This document shows, piece after piece, positions 23,901 through 33,964 of a stretch of DNA of 64,000 bases (the first letter of the stretch is position 1; every line of letters starts with the position of its first letter). The notes under the pieces were generated by a model that was given only the letters and a program-made list of their open reading frames with translations, did no database searches and was not told where the DNA came from. A program made the position numbers and the translations under genes. Origin of the DNA: Tipula vernalis (lineage: Eukaryota; Arthropoda; Insecta; Diptera; Tipulidae); assembly GCA_958295665.1 (NCBI GenBank), contig OY282560.1, positions 97,999,930-98,063,929 on the forward strand, written 5' to 3'.

Positions 23901-25199
23901 ACGATTAGCTGCTGCTTGCTGATCTGTGATGACACCATTTGGACAGACTTGTTTTGTTGCACATACGGTACTTGGTCCGGTACGGCATTTAATTGTTTCG
24001 GGCACAGGATTTGATGGACTTACCGGTGGTAAATAGCCACGATCCACATTCACATTGCCATAGTTATTGTTTTGTGATGGAAAATCAGTTTGACCTACAA
24101 AACCGCTTGTAATTGTATTACTATTTTGATATTGAGTTTTGCCACCGGTGGTTGAAATCACTCCGGTTGACGAGGCAAAATTTGAGGATGGATTTGCTGG
24201 ATTTGGAATACCATTGAATAAAGGATTATTTGTGTTTACTTGATCGTATGTTGTAGCCGATCCTGAAATTGAGGAAGCAGAACCAGAAACATGATTTGGG
24301 CCACTTAGGAATGGATTGCCAGAGAAATCTGGTTTTGGTTGTTGGTAAGTTGATGTGGAAAATGCATTATTGCCATTTTGGTTGTTAATATTATTTTGAC
24401 CTTTAACCAAATCATTACGTTCCGTTACAACGGTTTGACCGTATGTTTGTAGACCATTATTAAAACCGCCGGCTGATGTGAATTGTGTACTTTGTTGTTG
24501 TGGTGTATGTTGGTGTAAATGAGATTGTGTGTTTACTGTGCCAAAACCTTGTTTTTGTTCATTATTTAAATCGATTAATGGGTTACCTTGTGTATTAAAA
24601 CCACTTTGGAATGTTTGTGTACCTTGTGTATTATGAGATGGATTCTGGGATGCAAATGATGCACCACCATTAAAGAATGGATTATTGGCTAAGTTAATTT
24701 CGTTATTTTTATTTGTTTGGAATGCGCCGCTTCCGCTAGCTGTTGTTCCAACTTGTGACCCAGTTGACTGTATTGTTTTGTCTACACCGGCCGCATAACC
24801 ACCATTAAAAAAAATATTTTTGGTTAAATCCATTGTCTGTTGAACGGTACCACCAGCTTTGCAGTCAACATTTGGACCGCAACCAAGTGAACCATCAATA
24901 TTAAATGGTGATTGATTATTCATCCACCAATACGGTGGATTATCTTGTACTTGATTTTGTAATCCACCCGTTGCATGAATTTGTGAACCTGAACCCGAGT
25001 TAAAATTATTGTTACTTGTTTTAACACCTGAACCAAAATTTGAAACAATTTCACCACCTTGTAAACCGTTAGCTGATCGTAACGATTGTTGACTAGCTGA
25101 ACCTTGAACTGAATGATCATGTCCTGGATAATCACAATTATATGCAATGGTGATACCAACACATAGTAGGGCCACAAAGCCCGTTCGTATTAATTTCAT
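11527..25199 (-). CDS. scaf: Secreted inactive clip-domain serine protease homologue, scarface-like (five exons, 1130 aa)
   Basis: Exons on the minus strand are 25199-23889, 23604-23110, 13269-12532, 12451-12019 and 11942-11527, all with GT-AG borders and a continuous frame. The protein starts with a signal peptide (residues 1-19). A long Asn/Gly/Ser/Gln-rich region follows, then clip domain 1 (Cys 405-449), a Pro-rich linker, clip domain 2 (568-613), a Pro/Asn-rich linker, clip domain 3 (735-786) and a chymotrypsin-fold domain from about residue 860. That domain cannot be a protease: the active-site His is Ser896 (motif TSASC) and the active-site Ser is Asp1040 (CLTDDGSGLAC); Asp946 remains. 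Secreted homologues of this kind act as non-enzymatic partners. Drosophila scarface acts in JNK feedback and basement-membrane organisation. Naming it scarface rests on domain layout and recalled similarity; another clipA-type homologue is possible. It is the only host gene supported here. Confidence 0.82.
12019..12451 (-). CDS. scaf: scaf-like exon 4: N-terminal half of the inactive protease-like domain
   Basis: The exon has 433 nt, entering in phase 0 and leaving one base over at donor AAAA|GTAAGT. The activation-loop region reads GEIPWQAMV. The CGGSII strand is followed by TSASC, where proteases have the catalytic His. KDYDVAILHLE retains the aspartate. The QPICIE and CISTGWGKE segments match the usual disulphide and Gly-Trp-Gly features of the fold. 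Confidence 0.9.
12532..13269 (-). CDS. scaf: scaf-like exon 3: end of clip 2, Pro/Asn-rich linker and complete clip 3
   Basis: 246 codons, phase 0 at both ends. The acceptor is TTTTAAG|GTCGAT and the donor AGA|GTAAGC. It begins VDKCYAPEVCC, completing clip 2 with Cys606 and CysCys612-613. A linker of about 120 residues rich in Pro, Asn and Gln follows, then an uninterrupted clip 3 with cysteines 735, 741, 747, 774, 785 and 786. A Tyr/Gly-rich stretch leads to the protease-like domain. Confidence 0.88.
13471..13489. repeat. CG dinucleotide tract
   Basis: About nine to ten alternating CG steps in otherwise AT-rich intron DNA. Such tracts can adopt Z-DNA. No functional claim is made. Confidence 0.9.
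14990..20650. repeat. Degenerate kilobase-scale duplications inside intron 2
   Basis: Marker strings recur in the same direction at irregular spacing. CGTCTAAAATAGAAACTAAT appears at 15841, 17102, 18044 and 19144. TTTTTAGACTTTTAGATAA, with its upstream flank, recurs near 16310, 17592 and 19607. AACAATCATTTATAAA, followed by CCAGGAATTTAGTCAT, recurs near 18833 and 20190. The flanks of these markers also align, with many substitutions and gaps. The pattern fits an old array of about 0.9-1.35 kb units, or repeated partial duplications, strongly eroded. Confidence 0.7.
23110..23604 (-). CDS. scaf: scaf-like exon 2: end of clip 1, proline-rich linker, first half of clip 2
   Basis: The frame carries no Met and reads 165 codons from acceptor TTTTACAG to donor TTG|GTAAGT, phase 0 at both ends. 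It supplies Cys441 and CysCys448-449 of clip 1, then about 115 residues of Pro/Thr/Arg-rich repeats (three near-copies of a block with RPPTYPLTP and PPPPP, two of TPAPRPPVRGPPPT), then Cys568, 576 and 582 of clip 2. The His-rich and Thr-rich frames seen over the same DNA are shadows of this repeat coding. Confidence 0.88.
23889..25199 (-). CDS. scaf: scaf-like exon 1: signal peptide, low-complexity region and first half of clip domain 1
   Basis: The ATG at 25199-25197 is followed by a basic-hydrophobic leader (MKLIRTGFVALLCVGITIA), and a signal cut before YNCDYPGHDH is likely. 437 codons end exactly at the donor CAG|GTAAGC (phase 0). The motif N-P-F/L-F/L-N/S-G recurs near residues 128, 172, 294 and 324 in an Asn/Ser/Gly/Gln-rich background. 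Two cysteines (107, 113) sit in the N-terminal part. Clip cysteines 405, 413 and 419 lie at the end; the last three clip cysteines are in exon 2. A TTTATAG just 5' of the ATG resembles a splice acceptor, so a 5' UTR intron cannot be excluded. Confidence 0.88.
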
Positions 25200-25683
25200 T
25201 TTCTATAAATAAAACAAACAAAAAAAATTGGTTTTCACTTTGTACTTAGATTTAAGTCCTTTGATGGTATTTAAGTCCTTTTTTTATATTATTACTACAC
25301 ACAAAATAAACAAAAAACTTCACTAGGCTTGCGTACAATAGGCGACGAACCCGAAAAAATTTTTTTTTTCACACAAATAATTTTTAAATTTTTTTTTTTT
25401 TTTCAGAATTTTATTTTGTTGTAATAATAAATAAAAATTTTAAACACTTTTTCTTCTCTTACTTTAATTTATTTAGTTCGTTTTTAATTTATAAATCACA
25501 GAAAAAATCCACTGTATCCAAAAATGTTGTGTGTGTGTCACTATATATAAAATTCACAAAACTGATTTTTAAATTTTTTGAATTGAACACAAAATAAATA
25601 AACTTATAATTAAAATTAATTAAAAAATAAAATTAATCGCGATTAATTTTTTAACGTTCACGGTAGAACGATCGATTGAACTA
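25200..25683 (-). promoter_or_regulatory. scaf: Putative 5' leader of the scaf-like gene, free of upstream ATG
   Basis: Between the likely start site about 30 bp past the TATA box and the coding ATG there is no ATG on the minus strand over some 480 bp, although in DNA of this composition several would be expected. This supports the stretch being a translated-mRNA leader. The acceptor-like TATAG at 25207-25203 means part of it may instead be an intron. Confidence 0.5.
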
Positions 25684-25707
25684 TGAGAGCGGGTCGTAAT
25701 AATTTGA

Positions 25708-25715
25708 CTTTATAT
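25708..25715 (-). promoter_or_regulatory. scaf: TATA box of the scaf-like gene
   Basis: TATATAAA, within GGCTATATAAAGTC, on the minus strand about 510 bp upstream of the ATG. It sits in a locally GC-richer patch with GCGCGCCGCGCG upstream. The expected initiation site is near 25683, where TCATAGTTC is only a weak initiator. The consensus is good and the position relative to the gene is plausible. Confidence 0.55.
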
Positions 25716-27101
25716 AGCCGCTAGATTCATGTGTGCGCGCCGCGCGAGGATCTTAATAAATTTATTTTTTGTCTTAATTTTTATTTTTTTTTTGTTGTAA
25801 TGTAATCGCGGTTTGTTCGCGACTTGATTCGCATCTCTCCCCATAAACTAAAATTTTATTTTATTTTTTTTTCTTGTTATTATGTATTTTACATTCATTC
25901 GCGCACTCATCTCACAAATACTAAGCGCACACACAAGTCTTGATAATTTTTTTTAGTTGTTGCTGTTGTTGTTATTGTTGTTGTCTTGAGATCATTTAGC
26001 GCGATTTTTTATTTCGATTTTTAATTTATTTGATGTTTAGCTAAAACTTTGTCAAACAACTTTTTAGTATTTTGTGTAAATTAAAAATAAAAATTTTCCA
26101 ACTGTTTTGCATTTAATTTTAGTTTTTCGCGAATTAATTTTTTTTATTTTATTTTAAATATATAGGTTATAATTAAATTTTAATGAATTATTCATGTGCG
26201 TTGATTAAAAATAAAATATAATAATAAATAGTTAAATTAATTTTATGTTTTTAAATTATAATTAAAAACGTGAGAAATTTTTTTTTTTTTTTTTTTTGTT
26301 TAAAATTTAAAATTATTTCTTAATTCTATATAGAGATTTAATTATTGAAACATATACATTGCTAATTATACTTGGTTTGTTATTGACGCGTTTAATATAA
26401 AAAGAAAAAAAATATCCGGATATTTAAAATTGGAAATACCCAAATAATACAAAAATTAGATATGGACGGGCGATTACAGTTTAACTTAAGGGCACATCCT
26501 ATTCCATATACAAAACATTGATTGATGCTGACATCTCAAAAAAAAAAAAAATCAATCAAAATAAAATTTTAAGTAAAAGTATTTTTTAGAGTTATGCTGC
26601 AAATTTTTAAATTTTAGACAGAGAATCGACCGAGTATTATATACGCTAAAATAAGTCAAAGATGTTGTTGTTGACACACAATATAACAAAATATTTTGGT
26701 ATTTTGATGCAAATTCAATAGAGTTTAATAAGATCTAACAAATTGTGTAAACTTTATACACAGACTATTATTATTGAATATAGCGTTAGCTGTATATGTC
26801 ATTGAAGAATTTAACACTTCTTAAATATATAATCTAGATATTAAATCGCTTAATATATATCGAGATAATACTTTGAAACCTGGTTTTATTAGCTGTAATG
26901 GAAAGTTCTGTCGTTTTTGAAAATTAAGAAATTTTATATATTATGATTTAAAGCAGTTAAATGATGCCTGTGAAGTATATAGATACTATATATGTAGTGG
27001 TAATATAAATTATGTGCCTCAATGTAGATAAAGAAAGCAATTACCTAATAAATTATAATACAACTCAGTGACGATTTTTGTTCCAATAAGAAACCAAACC
27101 A
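25716..27101. other. Intergenic AT-rich DNA upstream of the scaf-like gene
   Basis: No coding frame or RNA gene recognised. It contains long A/T runs (for example near 26280) and a short GTT-rich stretch near 25960. It may hold regulatory DNA for the minus-strand gene, but nothing specific can be pointed to. Confidence 0.5.
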
Positions 27102-27535
27102 GATTTTCCGCGAATGTCCAATCTATGGACTAGATCTAAAAATTATCAAATGGCCGGTCCTTGGGGTTGGCCATATAAGCAACAAACATTATTTTCATCA
27201 AATTTTGTACGATTTTCCGCCGACGAAGTGTGCGCAACAAAAATCAAAAGTCCTAAAGTCAAATGATTTTTGTTGAATATCCGTTGTATGGACTTGGTGC
27301 AAAATTATGAAAATTTTGTTTGTTTGCGTCAATTTTTGCGTCAAGTGCATTCTATAAACATTCTTGAAAAATCATGTGACTTTGGGACTTTTGATTTATG
27401 TTGAACTAATTTCGTCGGATTTTCCATCATAAAACATTTGATAAAATATTGCCTGCTATTTATATGGCCGACTCTAGGGGCGGCCATTTGATTATTTTTG
27501 GATAAAGTGCATACTTCGGGCATTGGAGAAAAATC
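27102..27535. mobile_element. Foldback (long inverted repeat) element
   Basis: The left arm (27102 to about 27315) and the right arm (about 27325-27535) are imperfect reverse complements almost to the centre. For example, ATCAAATGGCC then GGTTGGCCATATA on the left mirrors TATATGGCCGACTC then GGCCATTTGAT on the right. GATTTTCCGC near the left end mirrors the right-end AAAAATC region. Within each arm a block starting AAATGATTTTTGTTGAATATCC resembles the outer block, so each arm is itself built from a repeated module. No transposase is encoded; it is most like a foldback or MITE-type element. Confidence 0.75.
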
Positions 27536-28039
27536 ATTTGACTTAGGGATGTGAAGTTTATCCTATATTTATCCTAAAAACACAAAAACAACAATTTGTT
27601 TGCTTGTATGTGTGAAAATGTAACATTTAGGCATTTTTCAGAAACAGATAAATTAAGAACAAGATAAATTAAAATAGAACGACACGTACCGATTTAAACA
27701 CGTAATTTGACATAATACTAAACGCATTTATAGGTGTTACTCATCGGATTCCTTTATTGGGGGATAAGATGTAGGCCTAATTTAACTACTGACCAAATTT
27801 TAGAATTTTGGCTTGGATTTCTGATACCCAAACAGAGATCAATGTATAGGAACCACCACTACTAATTGTACACTACTAATTAAAAGAAATAGAAAACTTG
27901 GCACCTAACGTAACTTTAAAAAAAATTCTCGTTATTTTACACTCTGTTTTTGAATTCCTGGGATATATATTTTTTCTCGACGTACCTATATACTCTATTT
28001 TGTTTTAGTTTTTGACAACCGAAGCTATTTGTGATAATG
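27536..28039. other. Unassigned AT-rich DNA
   Basis: No gene, RNA or repeat recognised between the foldback element and the non-LTR relic. Confidence 0.5.
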
Positions 28040-29800
28040 ACCCTAATAAATTTTCAATCTGAGTCCTATCCGGCAGATAGGAAGCTTTTGCAGGAGAAGC
28101 TGATGATTAATAGAATCAAACGCCTTGGAAAAATCCAAGAGAACAATTACCGCAAAAGATTTAGATGCATTAAGGATACACGAGATATCATGTAAAATAT
28201 TATTCAAGGCGGACGTTGTACTATGAAACTTACGGAATCCAGATTGATAACGATTTAAGGTACAATGAAATTTGATCCTTTAAAGCCAATTCAAACACCT
28301 TAGATAGAATAGGGGTAATACGTATTGATCTTAGATCACGTAAATTGGAAACTCCTTTACTTTTACTTACTAAAGGGATAACTATGGCCTTTTTCCATAA
28401 TATTGGACAATACGAGTTAGTAAAACACTTATTAATCATAAAAGTTAGATAAGGCAAAATTAACGGCAGTATTAATTTTAGATACTTAAGGGTCATTCCA
28501 TCATGTCCAGCCGCGTTTGATTTAATTTTTTCAATTAGATTCACTATATCAAGGTATGTGACACATTTAAATTGGAACGGTAAACTTTGAAATCCAGACA
28601 CAATCATCATTAAAATCCATTAATGGTAAAACGACACTAGTAGAAGGAATGGCTGAAAAATGTAAATTGATATCATCTGCCGAAAGCGGTATAGTATTAC
28701 TAGAATTTTTATCAGCTATGCCAACTGATGTAAGATTATTCAAAGCTGCTTCATGGTAACCCTTGGGTTACCGAAATAATATTTTTATTTACATTCACGG
28801 ATAAGGCTGTATAGAAACTTGATTTCTATAGTTACAATACTTATAGCTTTGTGAATAAGATCACGGTGCTTTTTCCATAATTGATTTGCTTCATCTCTCA
28901 ATATGCTTAGTTTAATAATTTTAGCACCCTGGCTGCTGGATTAAAATCGAGATATTTTTTTTACCGGAATGCAACGATGGTGTTATGATACGAGTATCTA
29001 TAAAATTATTGTGAAATACACTACAAATGTTGTCCAAATTAGCCATGCTCTTTTACATTTCAAAGATCAGTTCCACAAAGGTGTTTTCCATTAGCTCCAC
29101 GTCAATATTATTGTACACCGGAATATAGGAGTATGTTGGTTTTGGCCGTTTGAACTTCACTTTATATGACATATAAATCAAATAATGATCGAAAATCAAC
29201 GGAAGGGAAATTTTGTCGAATTGAATTATTCTATCAGAATCAGCTTCATTCACCAGAATTAAATCTAAAAAATTTGATTCTCTTGTAAATTGAAATGGAA
29301 CAACACATAAATTGGGTATATTTAAATTCTCGAGGAATCAATTCGGGGTAGTATTTGTTCTCACCGAGAATTATCACATGGGAATAGCTATTTATGTAAT
29401 CCATAAACAAAGTCAAAATATCGTCGATGTCATTTAATATTCTTGGTGGCGGATTATAGCCAAACAATTACGGTATACTTAGTATTTTTAACGTTTAGTT
29501 CTAAAATAATAAACTCAGTCTTCTCCAAAACAAGACACTCAACACATTTGATATTAAAAGACGATCTAAAATATATGGCCACCCCACCTCCTGATTTTTT
29601 CTTACCAGTAACACGATCATGACGTAGCATTTTTTAACTCGAAATTGCCACGCTAGAAGATGATATTTTTGAATGAAGCCAAGTCTCACTCAAACACAAA
29701 ATATCAAAATGTTTAGTCTACATCAAAATTCTAACTTCATCAATATGTTTCACCAAACTCCATACATTTGATGGTCGATAGAAATAAATTGAAGCAGGTG
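28040..29800 (-). pseudogene. Decayed non-LTR retrotransposon (endonuclease plus reverse transcriptase), CR1/Jockey-like
   Basis: Read on the minus strand with frameshifts, the 5' part (29760-29040) matches an APE-type endonuclease. Visible pieces are LCLSETWL, GGGVAIYFRSSF, a segment IILGENK where GDFN-like residues are expected, and FDHYLIY. A spacer with the usual WKKH-type motif follows. The RT begins near 28530 with AGHDGMTLKYLK and PILWKKAIVIPLVSK, and LSKVFE comes next. Past a frameshift near 28240 it continues QSGFRKFHSTTSALNNI to the catalytic motif A LLDFSKAFDSINHQLL. The copy ends near 28040, before the later RT motifs, so it is 3'-truncated or cut by another event. Stops and shifts make it inactive. 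The clade is inferred from motif style. Confidence 0.8.
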
Positions 29801-29916
29801 ATGCGGAAACTCTAAAATTAGAAGTCAAATTACAAAATAAATTAGATAATAAAGCAATACAATTAATTAAATTTTCGTAACATTTAACTAAAGAGTATCA
29901 GTTCAAATTTATGGAA

Positions 29917-30700
29917 AGGAGTGCTAAGGACCATTTATCAGTTTCAGCCAAAATCTTAATTGGTACCTAAAGCTCTCAGAATAACTTATTCCCCTGGATA
30001 GAAGTTAGGTTTGGAGCTCGATGAAAGAAAGAGTAGGTCATCTATTATTTTTACTATCGAAAGCTATATTAAAATCTCGGGAAGGAGTACAATGGTCCAT
30101 TTATCAGTTTCACTAAAAATTTCAATTTATGCCTGAAGTTCCCAGGCTAATTTATTCCCCTGGATAATGGTTTGCATTTGGGATCGATGGACGCTGTACT
30201 GGGCCAGCTACTATGCCAACTATCCGAAACTGAATTAAAATCTCTAGCAAAAAGTGCTAAAGCAAATTTATCACTTTCAGTCAATATCTCAATTGGCACA
30301 TAAACTTCCCAGCATAATTTTTTCCCCTGCATTGGGGGTGATTTGAATTCAAAACTGAATTCAGATTTCTGGAAAAAAGTGCTAAGGCCCATTTAACAGT
30401 TTGAGTAAAAATCTCAATTGGTACCTACAGGTCCCAGACTAATTTATTCCTCTATAGAGAGGGGATAGTTTATGACCGCAAAAAAACGGAATTCAAATCT
30501 TTAATAAGGGGTGCTAAATCCCATTTAAAAGTTTCAGTCAAAACCTCAATTGGTACTAAAGTTTCCAGAATAATTTATTCCCCTGGATACGGGGTAGTTA
30601 TTGATCTCTCAATTGACAGAGAAGTATGTAAGCTACTATATATAAAATCGTAAACTGAATTCAATGCTAATGCCCATTTATCAGTTACAATCTACAAAGT
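29917..30700. repeat. Six degenerate tandem copies of a ~100 bp core with variable linkers
   Basis: A core resembling GTGCTAAGGCCCATTTATCA, then CAGTTTCAGTCAAAATCTCA, then ATTTATTCCCCTGGATA recurs starting near 29917, 30082, 30249, 30374, 30506 and 30664. Spacing is 125-167 bp. Linkers between cores differ in length and content. No coding potential was recognised. Confidence 0.8.
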
Positions 30701-31267
30701 TACAAGAAAAAATAGTTTCTAGATGGGTTTTGTTTTCTATTGAGTTGGCTAATGTACTCAGTAATCCCTCATAGAGGATTAGATTTTCTTCTACCAGCTC
30801 TAGAATATTAGTCACAATTCTACGTTTGTCCGAAAAGTATCAACATTGTTACGGAATTGGTAAACAACACGCTTGCTAAAAGTAATACAGAAAATCGAAA
30901 GCCCAACCAATTCTTATCGGGCAAAATGGAATCAAATTCTGAAAGTAAGTAAAAATATCAAATATCAAAAAAACAGAAATTATAGTCGATTTTTCGACAA
31001 AAAGTTGTGTTGTTCTGTCGTGTTCGATTGTAAAACTTATCAGAGGTTGTAGGTGAAAGTATTTTCTTTCAAACAAAAAAAAATTTCGCGTGGGGGATAT
31101 TAAATTATTAAATTTAACTACCACATTACCGACATCATCAACATCTTTGGTATCTGGAATTGAACCTCTTTTGATTCACTCAGAGGAAAATCATGATAAG
31201 GCACCTCTTTATGATGAATTCATGGATCAACTACAAATTAAATTCTGACATTAGGAGAAAAATTGTG
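30701..31267. other. Unassigned DNA upstream of the transposase-like relic
   Basis: No feature recognised. It may contain the eroded 5' end of the adjacent transposon. Confidence 0.4.
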
Positions 31268-31758
31268 ATAAAATACAGCTGCTGTCTATCCTGCCGAAAT
31301 CTCTAACTATACAACAAATCCAGGAAGAATTCAACACAACCCAATATATGGTACGGACAGCTAAAAATATTCAAAACAAGAATGGGTCACTGTGCCTTCC
31401 AGCTCCCAAAGTTGGAAAACGGATCAGTGATGAACTCAGGCATTCAGTGCTAGAATATTATAACGATGATGATGTTAGTCGTATAATGCCTGGGAAAAAC
31501 GATTGTTTAACTATTGATAAAGTTAAAGTTCAGAAACGTCTAATGATGTGCACATTAAAGGAGTGCTATGAGGGATACAAGTTGAAATTTAAAGATGATG
31601 AATCAAAAAAAGTTGTTTTTTCAAAATTTTCTCTGCTACGTCCTAAAAACTGTGTTCAACCAGCAAGCAGCGGAACCATTTCGCGGATTTCGCGATACCA
31701 CGACGAGTGTTGTGCACGTAAATTACATTGCGTAATTTACACTATTATTTACGTGTAA
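31268..31758 (+). pseudogene. Transposase-like protein, N-terminal fragment
   Basis: The open frame begins upstream of the first Met: KIQLLSILPKSLTIQQIQ leads into EEFNTTQYMVRTAKN, and a stop lies just 5' of this. Further motifs are LPAPKVGKRISDEL, a basic QKRLMMCTLKECYEGYK helix and FSKFSLLRPKNCV. I recognise this as the N-terminal half of a repetitive, transposon-derived protein family found in insects and many aquatic animals, whose C-terminal half resembles a DDE transposase. I cannot name the superfamily. The frame diverges after about 31720. The expected continuation lies near 33965-34800, so the gene is split by about 2.2 kb. Confidence 0.6.
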
Positions 31759-32546
31759 ATAATTGTATTTTTTATCTGAAATTTTTTACGTTACAAAGTA
31801 AAAAATTGTAAATAATTAGCGACATCTGTGCGAAATGTGACATTTAAATGAAAAGAGCAGAATTAAAAATTTTTATGTCGATATTACAACCATTTTACAG
31901 CTCTTTCTATTGAAATTAATTTGAATGTAGATTGTACTATGTGTTTTAAATAAAATGTTTAAAATATGCTGACCAAACGCATTTTATTTAACAAAAAACG
32001 GAATAATTTGTTCTGTTTTTTATGTATTAAAATTATATCTATTCGAAAATGTTACTAAAAAAATAATTTCTCTATTTACATACATGGTTCAAATAATTAT
32101 ATTTTATTCTGCGCCATCTCACACGTAGGTACCATACTATTTGATTTATAAAATTTGACTGTCTATGTTTTACTTTTAACTTTTAACACCGCAATTATGT
32201 TAGATTGTAAAAAAAAAAATTTATTTTGTAAAATATTAAAACTATCTATCTATAGCATTCACAGTTTGTATTAATTACGGCAACTACTCCAAGTCCAAGC
32301 GAGCTTGTCAGAAGTAATCGATTCCTAATGCCTATAAATGTATGGCCACCATTTTGCAATTGGTATTCTAACAGCTACGTTCTCGAAAGCGATAAGTAAT
32401 TCAATTGGATCACGCATCATTCTTTATCAAGGCTCAACTTTGTTACAATAATATCATGGCAGGGGCAGCGAAATGCAATCATAACTGTGGTAACCAGTTG
32501 GTTTTTGGTACGGTTCTTTGAAAGCAATCGCACAAATTAATTCGGT

Positions 32547-33330
32547 CACAAATAGCGTGTACCGAATTTCAATATTATTAACGTATCCCGTTCCGATTAT
32601 ACGGCTGGCTATATATTCCCGTAGTGTTTAGTATGAGAAAATAAACGTTTCTTCTACAACTTCTCGTGTTTCTTAACCGATTGAAGTGAAATTTAGTATG
32701 CAAGTTTATATTGGCCCACAAATAGCGCGTACCAAATTTCAATATTATAACGTATCCCGTTCCGGTTATACGGCTGGCTATATATTCCCGTAGTGTTTAG
32801 TATGAGAAAATAGACGTTTCTTTTACAACTTCCCGTGTTTCTTAACCGATTGAAGTGAAATTTAGTATGCAAGTTTATATTAGCCCACAAATTGCGACCT
32901 CAGAACAACAAGGTTCTATCTGAAATTTCAATTTTTTGGATTAGGTAACTTTAGATTTTCGCATTTTACGTGGCTTTAAATTTGTAAATGTCATTGTAAA
33001 TTCATTGAATCTTTTAGTTTAGAACATAATCTCTAGATTAAATTAAATTACAAAGACATTTTTTAATTCTTCGACCACGAAAAATGCGAAAATCGAAAGT
33101 TACTTCCAAAAAATTGAAATTTCAGATAGAACCTTGTTGTTCTGAGGTCGCGAAATAGCATGTACCGAATTTCAATATTATAACTTATCGCGTTGTAGAA
33201 GAAAAGTTGTAGAAGAAACGTTTATTTTCTCAAATTAAACACTACGGGAATATATAGCCAGCCGTATAATCGGAACGGGATACGTTATAATATTGAAATT
33301 CGGCACACGCTATTTGTGGATTCTTTTTGG
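32547..33330. mobile_element. Second foldback element with internally duplicated left arm
   Basis: A 170 bp unit (CACAAATAGCG, then CCGTTCCGATTATACGGCTGG, then GTATGCAAGTTTATATTGG, with about 100 bp between markers) is present twice in direct orientation, at 32547 and 32717, with a third start at 32886. The left inner segment GCGACCTCAGAACAACAAGG is mirrored at about 33125-33150. The outer unit returns inverted at about 33240-33330, ending CACACGCTATTTGTGG. About 100 bp of unrelated sequence separates the arms. No protein is encoded. It sits between the two halves of a transposase-like gene. Confidence 0.75.
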
Positions 33331-33964
33331 GAGTATGATCCTTCCGATTTAAATTCTCTTTCGGCACAATATTTTTATTCATGTACAATAGGTAATTCCA
33401 ATTCCAATCACAAATACTTCCATCCATATTATCACTGCTACATCGTTTCTTATTTACTGTCACTGTTAAAGTGTCAAAAATAATGATTATGTATTTTATG
33501 CAGTTTAATGATTCTAGGAAATCATGTATCCGGTTAAATCAAGCAAAAATGTACGAATCAATTGCAATCGTACAATTGCACAAGATCGTTATGTCATGCG
33601 GCCAACATAATATAATGCCCGTATTTCTGTGAAATAATGTACATTATCCGAAATACTTTTGAGCAGAAGCGGGCGAATTTCTGTCAATATTCACAAAAAT
33701 TGCGGCGGGTTTAGTAAACAGCAATTGCACTCTTAAAAATATTTTTTGATTTATTTGCTAAAACTATCCACAGATGGCATTGCGATAAATTCTAGTGTGA
33801 ATATATACCTACCTACTACCAAAATTATTATCTGGTAAAGCATAATTAACTAATCAAATCATTAATCAATGATTTTATGTGCATATTTCTATTAAAGAAA
33901 TAATAAATTTTGCAATGTTATTTTATTTTGATTATAATTTTCTTAGTTTTACACTGACCACGAC

